Source: Cepaea nemoralis (taxonomy: Eukaryota; Mollusca; Gastropoda; Stylommatophora; Helicidae). From it: 64,000 nucleotides of DNA. The translations under genes and the position numbers were made by a program. Positions 31,755-44,559 of the stretch are shown one piece after another (the first letter of the stretch is position 1; every line of letters begins with the position of its first letter). The stretch is taken from assembly GCA_014155875.1 (NCBI GenBank), contig JACEFZ010004196.1, positions 242,001 through 306,000 on the forward strand, written 5' to 3'. The notes beneath the pieces were generated by a model. That model was not told the origin of the DNA. It worked only from the letters and a program-made list of their open reading frames with translations, and made no database searches.

Positions 31755-33296
31755 TGGCAGGAAATGGGGAGCTCGAATATAAAAAAGCAGGAGCACCGAA
31801 ATAAAAGTTACCTTCAAGAAAATTCAGTAACATTCAAACAAAGGACAAGGAAGGTCACCTTGGGCGCCATTTGCAATTTTGAATGAAGTCGTCAACAAAC
31901 AGGTTCAGCTATCAAATAATGGTGTAAATATCTTTGTACAATATGAACATTTAAGCCACGACGCTGAACACAACAATGCAAATTAAATACCAAGTTTGAC
32001 AAATATTGACCCTGGCTGAGATAACATTGGAGCTTTGAACTTCAAATAAATTTTTAAAGGCATTCACTGATGACAGCAACTCATTGTCAACGAGTCTAGG
32101 AAGAAAGATTTCCTGAAAATTGCCTGAAGACATTTCACAATCTAGAGGAAAAAGAGTCAAGAAAGTGAAGCCCACTAAATACAACGACGGCACATCATCA
32201 GGTGTCCAAAGTACTAACAGACAGTCCTGTCAACAGTCAAAACTCATCATACAAAGACAATATATCAAAACGACGATGATGGCTGAATTTTGACTGAAAT
32301 CTCATAACTACGGCCATATAAGTAGTAGGGAATGTGATAATTAGTACGACTTTGGGGGACAACCAAAATTTCAATCAAATACCTCAAGACGGCGAAGATG
32401 ATCACAACTACATGGGAAAGAACAGTAGGAATCATCAATCAGTAGTATATCAAGTTATTTTCATCTGGATTCAAGGATCAAAATTTTTCCAAACATTTTT
32501 TCGAAATTCAAGTTTGGTCTTCAACTAACATTGAACAACGTAAACAACCGAATTCAACATACCGATTCAGTCCAGAACTTTAATACAACATCACCACAGC
32601 TGAATCAATATTATACTAAACTTTTTCCCACTCAAGTTACAGAATATCCAGAATTTTCATACAGAGCTATCTAAAGGTTACGCCTTGGTCTACTATCAAC
32701 ACTCAAGACCTCGACTACTGGCAGGAAGATGCCGGACCAGTGAAGGACCGCAACACAGCAGCAGCAACAAGGCATCAGGCGAGTTAAATTGTCTGACTGT
32801 GTTTGTATCATTTTGTGCTGGCTGTGTAGAGTGGATATTTGGTTGCTTTCTCCACAGATTTTTTTTCATTTTCTCCATTATAGGTGGTGAGCTTATAACA
32901 AGCCTGAGTATTGAGATAATTTATGGAGTAATTGGATATCTCAAACATAATTCTCAGTGATCGGGAACAAGATCCACGTTCGCTACACATATGTTCTTAG
33001 TGTTCTATTGCTGTGAAAATTAAGATGTTATACTTCATATATACAGTATACCACTCGTAGTATGTATCATCTATCTTTTCTGGTGTAATATTGGAAACAT
33101 TGTGACACCACGATAACTTCACTCAAAGATTACTTCTGGGTGTGAAGATCATTTAAGGACATCATAAAGAGAATTTCTAAATAAGCACACCATCATTCAT
33201 TACATGATCAGAAAAAGCATAGGTTGTATAATATTCATACCTTTTGCTACTGATACATCATATTCTTAATAAATTAGTTGAGAATATTTAACAAAT

Positions 33297-34594
33297 ATGT
33301 CGTCATTACAAGACTTCATAGCGATGGGAGAGAAGTGTGGTATGTCAGGGCCTGATCTAGCAGCATGGGCCAAGCAAGAATTAAACGCACATCAAGCACA
33401 ACAACGTGAAGATAGAGCAGCTGCAAAAGAAGCAAGAGAAGCACTAGAGAAACAAAAAGAAAATGAACTGGCAATAGAAAAGGAAAAAATAGCCTTGGAA
33501 AAAGATAGGCTTGCTTTTGAGAAAGAGAAACTAGCAACAGAGTTATTAATTAAAGACAAAGAGATGGAAGGCAACTTAAAGGTAAAGACCCTGGAGAAAG
33601 ACAAAGACGCAGAGATAGCCCAAGCAAAGATAACAGCAAAATCTTTAGACCCTATTAAACGTTACACTGGGCTTATCAGAAATTTTACACAAGGCGATTC
33701 GATATCCGCATGGGTAACAAACTTCGAACTGTTAATGAACCACTACAAAGTTCCATCGGAAGATTGGGCCATACTCTTTCATAGGCATTTGGCACTTGAG
33801 CCCTTGAAGGTCGTAGAGGTCATACCAGAGAACCTACGCACTAACTATACATATGTTAGAAACCGAGTCTTATCACATTTTGCACTCGACCAAGCAGGGT
33901 TACGAACAAAATTTAAAACATTAGCACCAAAGGCAAATCAAACTTTTTTAGATTACGTAGCAGAGACAACATCACTCTTCGATAAATGGCTCAAAGCAGC
34001 CAATATAGGGTCAGATTTCAACAAGCTACGTGACCTTATGGTGCGAGACAAGTTGATTTCCTCGGTACCAGCAGAGATGTCGACATTCCTGGTCGAGAAC
34101 AAATGCACAACGGTCGAAGACATGGAATCCAAGGGGAAGCATTCTATAACGCCCATAGGGATATTTTCGCAGAAGGGGCGCAGCCTGATTTAGTGATAGG
34201 GGCAGCAGCCAATTTGTCCAACCAAAGGTATAATACAAAACCGAGTAAATTCCAACAATATGGTCCACAATATCGAGGAAGAGGACCATACTACAAGAGT
34301 GAGAACGCACAAAGAGAACCAGAGAGAGTAAAAAAAGGATACTTGATTCTATGTCCGTATTGCAAGATACAACACGGCTCCAGGGAAATGTGTGACAAAA
34401 ACCCTGAGTATGACACATATCGTAAGAACTTGATATCACAAAAAGCCAGCAAGTACAGTGCTTACAAGAATAATGTAAAATGTTATGTATGTAATACGTA
34501 TGGACATGTAAGTAGAGACTGCCGGATTAGAAAAACTTGGAAAGAAGCCAGTGCAGCATTTCCTATTTACCAGCAGTTCACCAGACGAATATGA
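33297..34594 (+). pseudogene. LTR1 gag (Gypsy type), frame-shifted
   Basis: Begins at ATG 33297. Residues 1-35 are a short helical region, followed by a highly charged coiled coil (about 35-120, KEAREALEKQKENELAIEK) and a capsid region with SCAN-like sequence (FLDYVAETTSLFDKWL, LRDLMVRDKLISSVPAEM). That frame stops at 34191. The continuation lies in another frame from about 34103 (AFYNAHRDIFAEG), with a CPYC..H..C motif and a nucleocapsid knuckle CYVCNTYGHVSRDC (CX2CX4HX4C, about 34481-34522), and stops at 34592. Gag would form the particle and bind RNA. No canonical slippery heptamer is obvious at the frame change, so decay is the simpler reading. Confidence 0.82.
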
Positions 34595-35237
34595 AGAGAC
34601 AAACGCAGTGAAAATACAGACTGGGAAAGATGATAGTGATAACGACACAGACAATGAGGCGTGCATATACGAAGCTAATTCGATGTGTACAACAGATGAA
34701 AACCTAGAGACACAACTAGCATTAGTAAACGGGATAACAGTTCCAATGATAAGAGACACAGGCAATACCATTATTGGAGTGGACGAAAGAATAGTCAATG
34801 ACTACGACTATACAAATAAAATAGTAACATATAAGACAGTTGGGGGAACATTAGAACAATACAAAGTCGCATGGGTCGACATAAACTGCCCGTATTACCA
34901 GGGACGGGTTACAGCTGCAGCGTTACCACACCCAGTAACGTACTTAATAGTAGGCAACGTACCTAATGTAAAAGAATGCACCAGTCAAGACATTGAAAAG
35001 TGGGAAAATGAATTCATTACCCAAGAACAGGCAGAATGCGCAGCAGTGCTGTTGCCAACCAAAAATAAAAAACGAAAAACACGATATGACAACTTAGAAA
35101 TAGTGACAGATAAACATAATATTAACCAGGAAAAATCAACTCAGCAAGATTCATCGACTAGCGATGACGAAATTCCAAATACGGATAAAGCACCTGGATG
35201 GCTAACAAAAATGAAACGTATGCTATACCAACACTGA
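34551..35237 (+). CDS. LTR1 retroviral-type aspartic protease and tail
   Basis: An open frame overlapping the end of gag in a third reading position; it starts at GTG 34551, so it would be made by frameshifting from gag. The catalytic motif is VPMIRDTGNTIIGVD (DTG, about 34740-34785), with the flap-side segment PYYQGRVTAAALPHPVTYLIVGN characteristic of Gypsy proteases. After it comes an acidic/basic tail (about 100 residues, KNKKRKTRYDNLE) ending in a stop. An RT would normally follow the protease directly; here the frame ends and non-coding sequence begins. Confidence 0.75.
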   Translation: MQHFLFTSSSPDEYEETNAVKIQTGKDDSDNDTDNEACIYEANSMCTTDENLETQLALVNGITVPMIRDTGNTIIGVDERIVNDYDYTNKIVTYKTVGGTLEQYKVAWVDINCPYYQGRVTAAALPHPVTYLIVGNVPNVKECTSQDIEKWENEFITQEQAECAAVLLPTKNKKRKTRYDNLEIVTDKHNINQEKSTQQDSSTSDDEIPNTDKAPGWLTKMKRMLYQH

Positions 35238-35448
35238 CAGACCAAGACAATCTTGGATAAAGTCAGGGGTATCCAAAGCAGAGATAAAGAAACATGATTA
35301 CCAAAAGATAACAATTAGAGATACATTGAGCTGCGGATAAACAATGACAATTAGCTCAATGACAGTTCAATGGAATAACCATAGTTATTTTATCCTATTG
35401 TAAAACTGTAATAGTAATTACAGTAATTGTCACGATTAGTCTATAAAT

Positions 35449-36683
35449 CAATCAATCAATCATGTGCCATGCCGGAAAGCGTGGGCGGTCATGACTCGCC
35501 ATTTCACTCGATCACCAGTGTCGTGGATCAGCTCAGTGTTCCTGTCTCGTCCATGCCATGTGGCCAAGCCATCCAGGTATTTTCCTCTCGGTCTTCCTCT
35601 TGGTCTGTTCCCCTCGATCTTGCCAGTTGTCACTAAGTTCTCCAATCCATTTCTTCCCATAACATGTCCAAAAAATGTTGACTGTCTACGTCTAATTTCT
35701 CTAATCAGTTTACGGTGTTCATTTGTCTCCTGTAGTACTTGGTCATTGGTTTTTCTGTCTGTCCATGGTATTCTTTGCATTTTCTTCAGAAACCACATTT
35801 CTGCAGCCATCAGATGCTTTTCAGCTTGACTGCTCATTGTCCAAGTTTCACATCCATACAAAAGAACAGGCTCTATGTATCCCCTCAACACTCTTTTTCT
35901 TGTTTCAATTGACATCTTTTTATTGGTCAGAATGTTTTTCGTCTTGCTAAAGGCTACTTTCGCCATGGCGATTCTTGTTCTAATCTCTTCAAGGCATCTC
36001 CCATCAGATGTTATAACTGTTCCAAGATAATTGTACCGATTCACTTGTTGAAGAATATTTCCATTTACTTGTATATTACATTGTGGCACTTCTTCCTTCC
36101 TACTGACGACCATAACCTGAGTATTTTTACAATTTAATTCTAACCCCAGTTGCTCACTGTGTACAACAACCGCGTCTAATAATTGTTGCAGGTCCTGCGC
36201 ATTGTCTGCAATTAATACTGTATCATCTGCATATCTAATGTTACTTATGTTTCGTCCTACAATGCTGATTCCTTTTATATCCTCTACATTTCTGAAAATA
36301 TTTTCACTGTACAGGGAAAAAAGATCTGGAGACATCACACATCCCTACCTAACACCTCTCTTAATTGGCTGATACTGTCCCACTTCATTATCAATCCTTA
36401 TTGCAGCTTGTTGTTTCCAATATATGTTTTTTATAAGTCTAATGTCTTTCCCATCAATTTGTAGATCTGCAAGCATATTCACCATGCTGACATGTCTAAC
36501 GCTATCAAAAGCCTTTGTATAGTCAATAAAGCAAAGATGTATATCCTTGTTTACTTCTATAGCACGTTCAATAACTGTTCGCAGCATATACACAGCATTT
36601 ACTGTACCCTTTCCTTCTACAAACCCGCATTGTTCTTCCCCTATTTCAGGTTGTATCTTCTTCCTCATTCTTTGCATGATAAC
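35449..36683 (-). pseudogene. RTE LINE family A, best-preserved copy
   Basis: Minus-strand RTE (BovB-like) copy covering the RT from GFVEGKGTVNAVYMLR onward: HLCFIDYTKAFDSV, then YADDTVLIADN (catalytic YADD), NRYNYLGTVITSDGR, GCETWTM and the basic C-terminus. The only frame lesion is one in-frame TAG near 36342-36344, replacing the Gln of the VRQGC motif. It is 5'-truncated, lacking the endonuclease. The candidate duplication ATAAAT lies at 35443-35448 and 36684-36689. It sits inside LTR1 and is the reference copy for family A. Confidence 0.9.
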
Positions 36684-36689
36684 ATAAAT

Positions 36690-39434
36690 ATCTCATGATT
36701 TTAATTAATTTGTTTAGGATACGTAAAGCAGACATCACTACCACACACATTTAAAACACAGTAAAGTCACAATAGAAGGATATCACCTAATTAACAATAA
36801 CAGAAGAAACATCTCTTTACATATACATTCAACATTCAATTTACTTACCATCTCAAGCTGTCTTGTTATTCACTAAGACACATACATGTACAACTGCATA
36901 CATTACTACACACTACATACACAATAAAAACAACAACTTTTTAATTTCATTACATAGAAGGGATACTATGTGGTAAGGATATAACTTAAAACAAGTATAT
37001 TCAGAGTACATAAAGGGTAACAAGGTGACACAGTTATCCAAGTATTACTTAAAACTCTGAACTGCCGTATAGAATGAGTACAGATGTCAGCAGTCAATTT
37101 GACAGTGTATTTAATTAATTTAGTAAGAGTCAGATATGTACATATTTTTCCCATTTTTATTAATTACCAGAATGCACAGAAGATGAATGAGAGAGTAGTG
37201 GGACCGTGCAAGCACCACCGTAAATCCACACAGGAATCTGGAAAAGGTAGCATTCCAGGTCTACAATCCTAGCACACCAATCCAGCACTAACAAGATAGC
37301 GGAAAAGATCAGCCCATGGTAAACAAGTAGGACCAACCACACCCATGGTGAAGTAATTGAGTGCTATTATGTTTATTGAATGTTAATAGGAATTCATACG
37401 TCATATTGCATATTCCATCGATCAGGTGTAAATTATCATATTGCATATTCCATCGATCATGTGTAAACTATCAGCCGATCCATGTAAGCGCCACAAAAGA
37501 TCCAAAAATGAATCTTCAAGTGAAACTCTGGGCCTACAATCCGAGGGTACCGGAAAAGCATCGTGGGGCTAGCATAATACCAGCAAACAATTTAACTATC
37601 CAGGATAAACAAAGATTATCAAATAATACTTACTGCAAATTGATTATGATTATGATCATTTATTACTCATTACTATTTCATAAATCATACAGTTGCAGAT
37701 TCCATCAAGCATGATTAGACCATCATCTCATGAAATATAAACATACCATTCATCTACCATTAACATCTAACATCTACGTCTAACATCGACGTCACAGAAG
37801 CAGTGTTAAGAATATACACTGGTATAAGAACCAATTTTCAGATACCAAATGAGAGAAACCTACGGTATCGAAAATAGAACTCAACAAAGGTGAGGATTGA
37901 GAATATTACAACAGACAACAACAATATCAACCACAAGTACAACGAGAACACTGATGTCATCAGAGACCTAATGATTGCGACACAAGCTACTGGTGATTGC
38001 GTCCAAGGCAACTGCAAGCCATAATAGACCATGGTATAATCACCGGTAAACATATCATCACACATACTACAATGATGATAACAATATATCGTTGTGCCAT
38101 TGCATAGTATAAGTTTTCATACACATTATTGTTTATGTGAAATTTTTTTTTTACATGTGCAGAGTGATGGAAGGCTTAATAGTGTATCTTTTGCAGTAAT
38201 AATAAAATATAATAGAAACACCAACCAAGACTAAAACAAGAGACACATATCATAAATTATAACAACGGTGGCAACAAAAACAGCATAAAGTGACAACGGT
38301 CAAGAAACAAAGTTGCAACAAATGACACGAGTGTATGGTGGTATTTAATTTTAATATTGATGCTACAACATATAAGCACATTGATAATGTAAATCAATGT
38401 CACATTTTTAATTTTGCTTTCAATTTATAACATTGCATGAATATCTCATATATGTCAATGAAATTTATTGACGATAATTTTATTCATTGATTGACATATT
38501 CCATAATAGAAATGATCATGCATAGAAATGTACATACATGTTAAGGTATATCTCTATTGGTCAACACTAAACGGGTCTAGCATATCAACAGAAGGCTGAA
38601 AGACGGTATGGTAGTGAAATGAATGAACATAGAGATAGAAAGAAACATTTCACCAGAAACAAGAACACAAGGAACAGTAAGTGCTTCAACATCAACCAGC
38701 AAGGTAGATAGAATATCAAAGTATTATAAACTTTGACAGACACAAAGGTATCGGTAAATGAGTCTACAAGATAGATCTATATCGGCAAGAAGATGAATTT
38801 GCGGTTATAAGAGGAAAAGACAACACCTTTCACGAAGAAGAAGTAATCACCCTAGACAAATGAAATACTAGAAGTATACCGCAAACAAACAAATGCTTAT
38901 GCAACAACCCCATCTGTGATTATGGAAAGGATTACGTCACACGGTAAACCCAAATGACAACCGAGAACTACAGCGGTACAGAAGTCATGTATATATTGCT
39001 CATATTCCACTATACCAAATATAAATAATAATATAGAGGGTAATGGTACCTATTGACCACGCATGTCCCCTCATTCGGGCGTAATGGCCTTGATAGGTTT
39101 GAGGTTGCTTGTCTATAGGGCAAATGAGGGACTACTATGGGGAGGCCACGGGACCTTATGAAGCTCATAGTATGTTAGACCAACCCCCCCCCCCCCCCCA
39201 TAGGTTGGCTACACGTCGTCTGCGTGGAAAGTAGATTGATAGGGCGTGCCTGAATATAATAATTTTTTTTTCATTTTGTGCAGTGGTTAATGGAATGCCA
39301 TACTATCATATTATCAGACAAAATAAGGTGGTGGAAATACAATAGAGGATAGAGTAATGAAATGACTACCCATATCGCTTCATGTCATGGGATTGAAAAA
39401 CCAAATAGACTGTGAAAATGGCTACACCATTTTC
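36690..39434. other. LTR1 internal non-coding region
   Basis: About 2.7 kb where pol and any env-like gene would lie. Only short unrelated frames occur. A small direct repeat (CATATTGCATATTCCATCGATCA) is doubled at about 37400-37460, and a C-run lies at about 39185-39200. No RT, integrase or envelope motif was recognised on either strand. Confidence 0.65.
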
Positions 39435-39457
39435 AAAAAATGGGGGGGGGGGCATAA

Positions 39458-39760
39458 TGCCATGGACCGATATGAGGTAGACAGCGGTAAACTGATGGAG
39501 TGGGAACATGTTTACCATAGAAGAGTAATTGGCATAGTGAGAACGGTTCACATGATCACTGTGAACAAATATACACGACTAAGTTGAGGGAAGTCGGTGA
39601 GCAACGGATGATGATGATGAAGACCAAAGGGAAGTCAGTCAGAGAAGTTGCGTATCACGTGACATGAGTTGTGTAGTCCATGGAGAGGGCACGGCTGGAC
39701 AGAATCAGTCTAGCCAGGGTCCGCGTCGGAGACAGTTGGAAAAACAAGTACAGAAGCCAA
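39458..39760 (+). repeat. LTR1 3' LTR, left part
   Basis: First 303 bp of the 3' LTR, interrupted by LINE H. The sequence resumes at 44715-45129. Compared with the 5' LTR, the resumed part lacks a 7-bp stretch (GCGACAT) at the junction and has a 7-bp insertion (GGCCTAC) near 44913. Confidence 0.9.
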
Positions 39761-39904
39761 TCCCCCTATGCTGTGTGTCCACCGTGACGAGGTAGAGGGG
39801 CTTGTGCGTCCCAATGACCCCAAGAGCTATGCCGACGGTAGCACAGCTACTGGTAGGGCCACCCATGTCGGACAGGTCAAGAGAGAGGGACCAGACGAAG
39901 AGAC

Positions 39905-40146
39905 ACACAAACCTGCTGCCTTGTAGGTAGACTGGGGACAGTCAAAGGCTAGGGAAAGCACCCCGAATACATGCTGTTCGAAATCGGATGTACTGAGCCA
40001 CAGGCTTGACAAAGCAGTGCAACGTAAAACCTGCTGCCTTGTAGGTAGACTGGGGACAGTCAAAGGCTAGGGAAAGCATCCCGAATAAATGCTTGTCGAA
40101 ATCGGATGTACTGAGCCACAGGCTTGACAAAGCAGTGCAACGTAAC
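39905..40146 (+). repeat. Tandem 5' UTR monomers of LINE H
   Basis: A unit of about 118 bp (CCTGCTGCCTTGTAGGTAGACT ... GACAAAGCAGTGCAACGTAA) occurs twice head to tail with a few differences (CACCCCG/CATCCCG). Such monomers at the 5' end of a LINE often carry the internal promoter; the arrangement is like mouse L1, though unrelated in sequence. Confidence 0.88.
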
Positions 40147-40153
40147 TTAATTC

Positions 40154-43100
40154 ATGATGTCACAAATCAAAATTAATCGTTATGGTGCTAATCCCGTGAA
40201 GTCCCATCAGGCGGCGATAGTGCCGGGCCCCCTGCCTCGAGGGGGTCCACCCATGACTACTGGTGGTCACCTTCCCCTGTGCTGTGGAGTCAAGGCACAG
40301 AGGAGTAGGTTAAGAGCTATTGACCAAATACCCCGGACACTCAACATACTACAGTGGAATGCCGAAGGAGTTTACAAGAAGAAAGACTCCCTAACACAGC
40401 GTCTTCATAAAGATAGAATAGATGTGGCATGCATTCAAGAGACACACCTCAACGCCAATCACAAATTCTCAGTCAGAGGATATCAGGCCACACGTTTCGA
40501 CCGCGAAGGACACAAAGGAGGAGTTCTAATACTTACACGAAATACAATACCTTGCAGCGAAGTATCTGTGATCTCTGACAACCAAACGGAAATTATAGGT
40601 GTTGATATAATGATAAAGGACGTGAAAATAAGAATCTACAATCTGTATAGCCCAGCAGATAAGGACCTTACACTCTCAAACATGAAAATAACTGACACAA
40701 ACTGCATTATTGTCGGAGACTTTAATAGCCGTTCAGAAAGATGGGGATACCCAGATACTGACAAAAGAGGAGATGAATTGGAGGACTGAGAAATAGACTC
40801 AAATCTCCATCTACTCAACAAAGCGGATGACACACCGAGCTTCTACTCCAGAAGATGGCTTACCACTTCTACTCCAGACTTAGCTTTCTGCACAGGAGAC
40901 ATCCTCCACAAAATCGATCGCCATGTGCTGGACCAATTAGCAGGTAGTGACCACAGACCAATCAAGCTTGTAATGAATATGGAGTATGTTCCACAGGAGC
41001 AAAAGCCCTTGCCCCGCTGGAATTACAAACGAGCAGATTGGGACAGATTTGCCATACTAACAGACAAATATTGTGAAAACATAAATACACGATATGGCAA
41101 CATAAAGCAAATGGTGGAAAGTCTAAACAGAGCGATAATACAGGCAGCCACTGAGTCCATTCCAAGAGGAGCGAGGAAAAATTACAAACCATACTGGACT
41201 GAAGAACTACAAAGTTTGGAGGACAAAGTTGAAGATGCCAGGAAGACAGCAGAGAGAGAACAAACAATTGAAGCGAACATCTCTCTCAAAGCCATCTCAG
41301 CAAAATATAAAAGAACAGTAAATCAAACAACGAGAGATTGTTGGAGGGAAAAAACAGAATACCTGAATTTTGACAGGGATGGAAACAAACTATGGAAACT
41401 AGTGAAAGCCATGAACAATGAAGGACCTAGAAACAAACAAATAACAATTAAACAAGGAAATGCCTTGCTTACAGGAAAAAAGGCTGCAAATGCACTAATG
41501 GAACACTATGCAAATGCAAACCACATTGATATTACAACCGAACAGAAGAAAGCAATCAAAGACAAACAGATACATCATAGAAATACAGAGACAGCAGCAG
41601 AATATATGATGGCAAATCTAACAATGGAAGAAATGGAACAGGCAATGAATACCCTAAAAAAGAAGAAATCACCAGGAAAGGATGGAATCACAAATGAAAT
41701 GCTAATAGGACTAGGCACCAAGGCAAAGAAGAAACTACTAGCAGTCCTAAATAACAGCTGGAAGAGAGGAATAGTCCCACAGGCATGGAAGGAAGCTATA
41801 CTAATACCAGTCCCAAAGAAAGGAAAAGACCTGGAAGAACCAAATGGCTATCGACCTATCAGTCTACTTAGCTGTGTAGGAAAATTAATGGAACGCATTA
41901 TCAATGGCAGGCTAACATGGCATCTGGAAGAAAACAAACTATTAACACCACACCAAGCAGGATTCAGAAAGTACAGATCCACTGAAGATCAAATAACCTA
42001 TATAGCTCAGGAAATAGAGGATGCCTTCCAAGAGAAAAAGCACACACTAGCAGTCTGGATAGATTTAGAAAAAGCATTTGATAAAGTATGGAAGGAAGGA
42101 CTGAAAGTAAAACTGCAAAAAATGCATGTTTGTGGAAAAATGTATAAATGGATCAGCCAGTACCTTGAGAACAGAACTGCCAGGACAAAAGTACAAGGAC
42201 AAACAAGCAAAATGATGCTGTTGGAGCAAGGTGTCCCCCAAGGAGGAGTTCTTTCACCAACATTATTCCTAGCATATATAAATGACATCACAGAAAATTT
42301 TCCAGCCAGAGTACACACATCCTCCTTTGCAGATGACCTAGCCATATGGACATCTGAAGAATATATTAGTACAGCTAACAGCAGAATACAGCAAGCCTTA
42401 TTAGCGCTAGAGGACTGGTCAAAATCATGGCTAGTGAAGATAAGTGAGGAGAAAACAACATGCACAGTGTTCTCCCTCTCAAATAAAACTCAGCAACCTA
42501 AGCTGGTATTGAATGGAAAAATATTGCGCCATGAAGAAAATCCAAACTATCTAGGAGTCACCTTTGATCGTCGCCTGACATGGAAGACACAGGTTGAGAA
42601 AAATCGAACAAGAGCAAGGCAGAGAATGGCAATCATGAAAAAGCTTGCTGGTACAACGTGGGGAGCAGATGAGAAAGTTCTCAAGAAGTTATATACTGGA
42701 CGGGTGAGGCCAGTACTGGAATATGGCATTGCAGCTTGGGCAACAGCAGCTAAGTCAAACTTTAACAAAATAAGTAGAGTCCAAAACCAAGGAATGCGAA
42801 TCATAACTGGAAGCCTGAAGACAACGCCTATTAATGAACTAGAAAAGATCACTTGTTTACAACCAATGCAGGACAGAAGAGATAGCAGAGCCCAGCAACA
42901 AGCAGAAAAATTTAGAAGATTGACAGACCACCCTATTTATAACAGGTTTAATGGTTTTGGAAAAGGAAGACTGAAGCGTAGCAACTTTGTAGAAACTGCA
43001 AAACGAAAGATTAGGGCAGATCCCATACTTAACATATCAACAGTCAAGCCCATTTACAATGCACACAACTTCCCAGCTTGGAGACAGCAGCAACTGCCTG

Positions 43101-44009
43101 AGATGATAGAAAACATTCCTGGTATTGAGAAAAAGAACACTCAGAATGAAACCGAAAGAAGAAAAATAACCCTCAACTACATAAAAGAACATTACCCAAG
43201 CAGCAATTGGACCCATGCATATACAGATGGATCAGCCAAAGATTCAATTAAAAATGGAGGAGGAGGAATTCTCCTTAATTTAAAAAATGGAGTGATAAAA
43301 ACACAGTCAGTGGCAACTGGAAAATTTTCAAGTAACTTCAAAGCGGAGGTAGAGGCTTTGAAAACTGCAGCAGAAATGCTCTTGATGGAGGAAAATAAAG
43401 AGAAGCAAATAGCTATCTTCACAGATGCAAAGTCAGCTGTCTCAATACTGAAGAGCAAAAACAGCACAGAACTAGCTGACCTAAGAGCAGCACTCCATGG
43501 TCTATGCCAGAAATCCAAAAAAGTTGTAATACAGTGGATCCCATCACATTGCATGCAGTATACCTGGAAATGAAGAGGCTGACAGACTAGCAAAAGAGGG
43601 TGGACGATTACCACAGCCTGACATAGACATAACCTATAATGAGGCAAAAAGGTTTATAAAAAGCACTTATAGAACCAAATGGGAATCAGAGCATCCAGGC
43701 CACCAGAAGGATGATGCATATTACAAACTCGACCGAAGAGAACAAGTAGCAATCTTCAGACTCCGCACAGGACATAACAGGCTGAAACACCACTTGTTCA
43801 ATAAACTAAAGATAGGAGATACCGATGAATGTAATTGTGGAACTGGTAAAATGACAGCTAAACATTTGCTGCAGGAGTGCCCAATATATGCAGAACAGAG
43901 AAAGATATTTTGGCCAACGCCTGCTTCATTTGAGGACAAGCTCTATGGAGATATCAACAAGCTCAAGTTGACTACAGCTTACTTTAACTACATTCAGGTT
44001 GACATCTAA
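40154..44009 (+). pseudogene. LINE H endonuclease / RT / RNase H, two lesions
   Basis: From ATG 40154 the frame encodes the endonuclease (ILQWNAEGV, CIQETHL, IVGDFNSRSE), and an in-frame TGA at 40787-40789 interrupts it. The same frame reopens through GSDHRPIKL and the RT (SPGKDGITNEML, AVWIDLEKAFDKV, GVPQGGVLSPTLF, SFADDLAIW at about 42323-42349). RNase H follows (YTDGSA near 43220, FKAEVEAL, IFTDAKSA, VIQWIPSHC). A direct TGCA duplication (TGCATGCA, 43550-43557) shifts the frame within RNase H. The rest (GNEEADRLAKEGG, then the cysteine cluster CNCGTGKMTAKHLLQEC) continues in another frame to 44009. No ORF1 precedes it. Confidence 0.9.
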
Positions 44010-44079
44010 AGGTGCATGAAGATGTATTTAGACTGCCACACTTCATACCACAGGTATGTCGGTTACAAAAGCGTCCGAG

Positions 44080-44255
44080 GCATGAAATGGAATATTGCTT
44101 GGATAGCAAATCCATTACGTGGAAAGTCCGAATCAAAAGCTCACTGTGTGGGCTTCGTAAATGGTGGAAAAAGTGTCCTAGTGACACGAAATGGAATATT
44201 GCTTGGATAGCAAATCCATTACGTGGAAAGTCTTAATCGAAAGCTCACTGTGTGG
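44080..44255 (+). repeat. 3' UTR tandem duplication of LINE H
   Basis: A block with GAAATGGAATATTGCTTGGA and TAGCAAATCCATTACGTGGAAAG occurs twice about 105 bp apart, just after the LINE H stop codon. The two copies differ by a few bases. Confidence 0.85.
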
Positions 44256-44559
44256 ATGTCATCTGCAGACTGCATTCTTCTGGTTTCCGGAGGAACAGCC
44301 TATGGTGAACGGAAGGCCCAATATACGGAAGTGAGGCTAAGCAGCCATGTGCAGGACGTGACGATTCCTTGGGTGAGCCCAGTACCAGAGCGCTGTGATG
44401 GCTCTGCAAGTATGGAAGCCTCCTTGGATGGCGGGGAATGCCCATGGTCTGCCCCTGCCTTCCCTTGAGGGTTGACCAGGATGTCTTTGGCTGTTCTATA
44501 TGGGCCAGCTAGGATGGGGGATAACACCACAACAGTGAGATTCAAACGTCCTAAGAAAC

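Noticed and set aside
34103..34594. Programmed frameshift between LTR1 gag pieces
   Set aside because: No canonical X-XXY-YYZ heptamer with a downstream structure could be identified at the frame changes; decay indels are simpler.
35427..35950. Plus-strand frames of 69-121 residues
   Set aside because: Antisense shadows of the RTE A copy on the minus strand; the same shadow recurs at every family A copy (e.g. 525-971, 4624-4866, 30153-30407).
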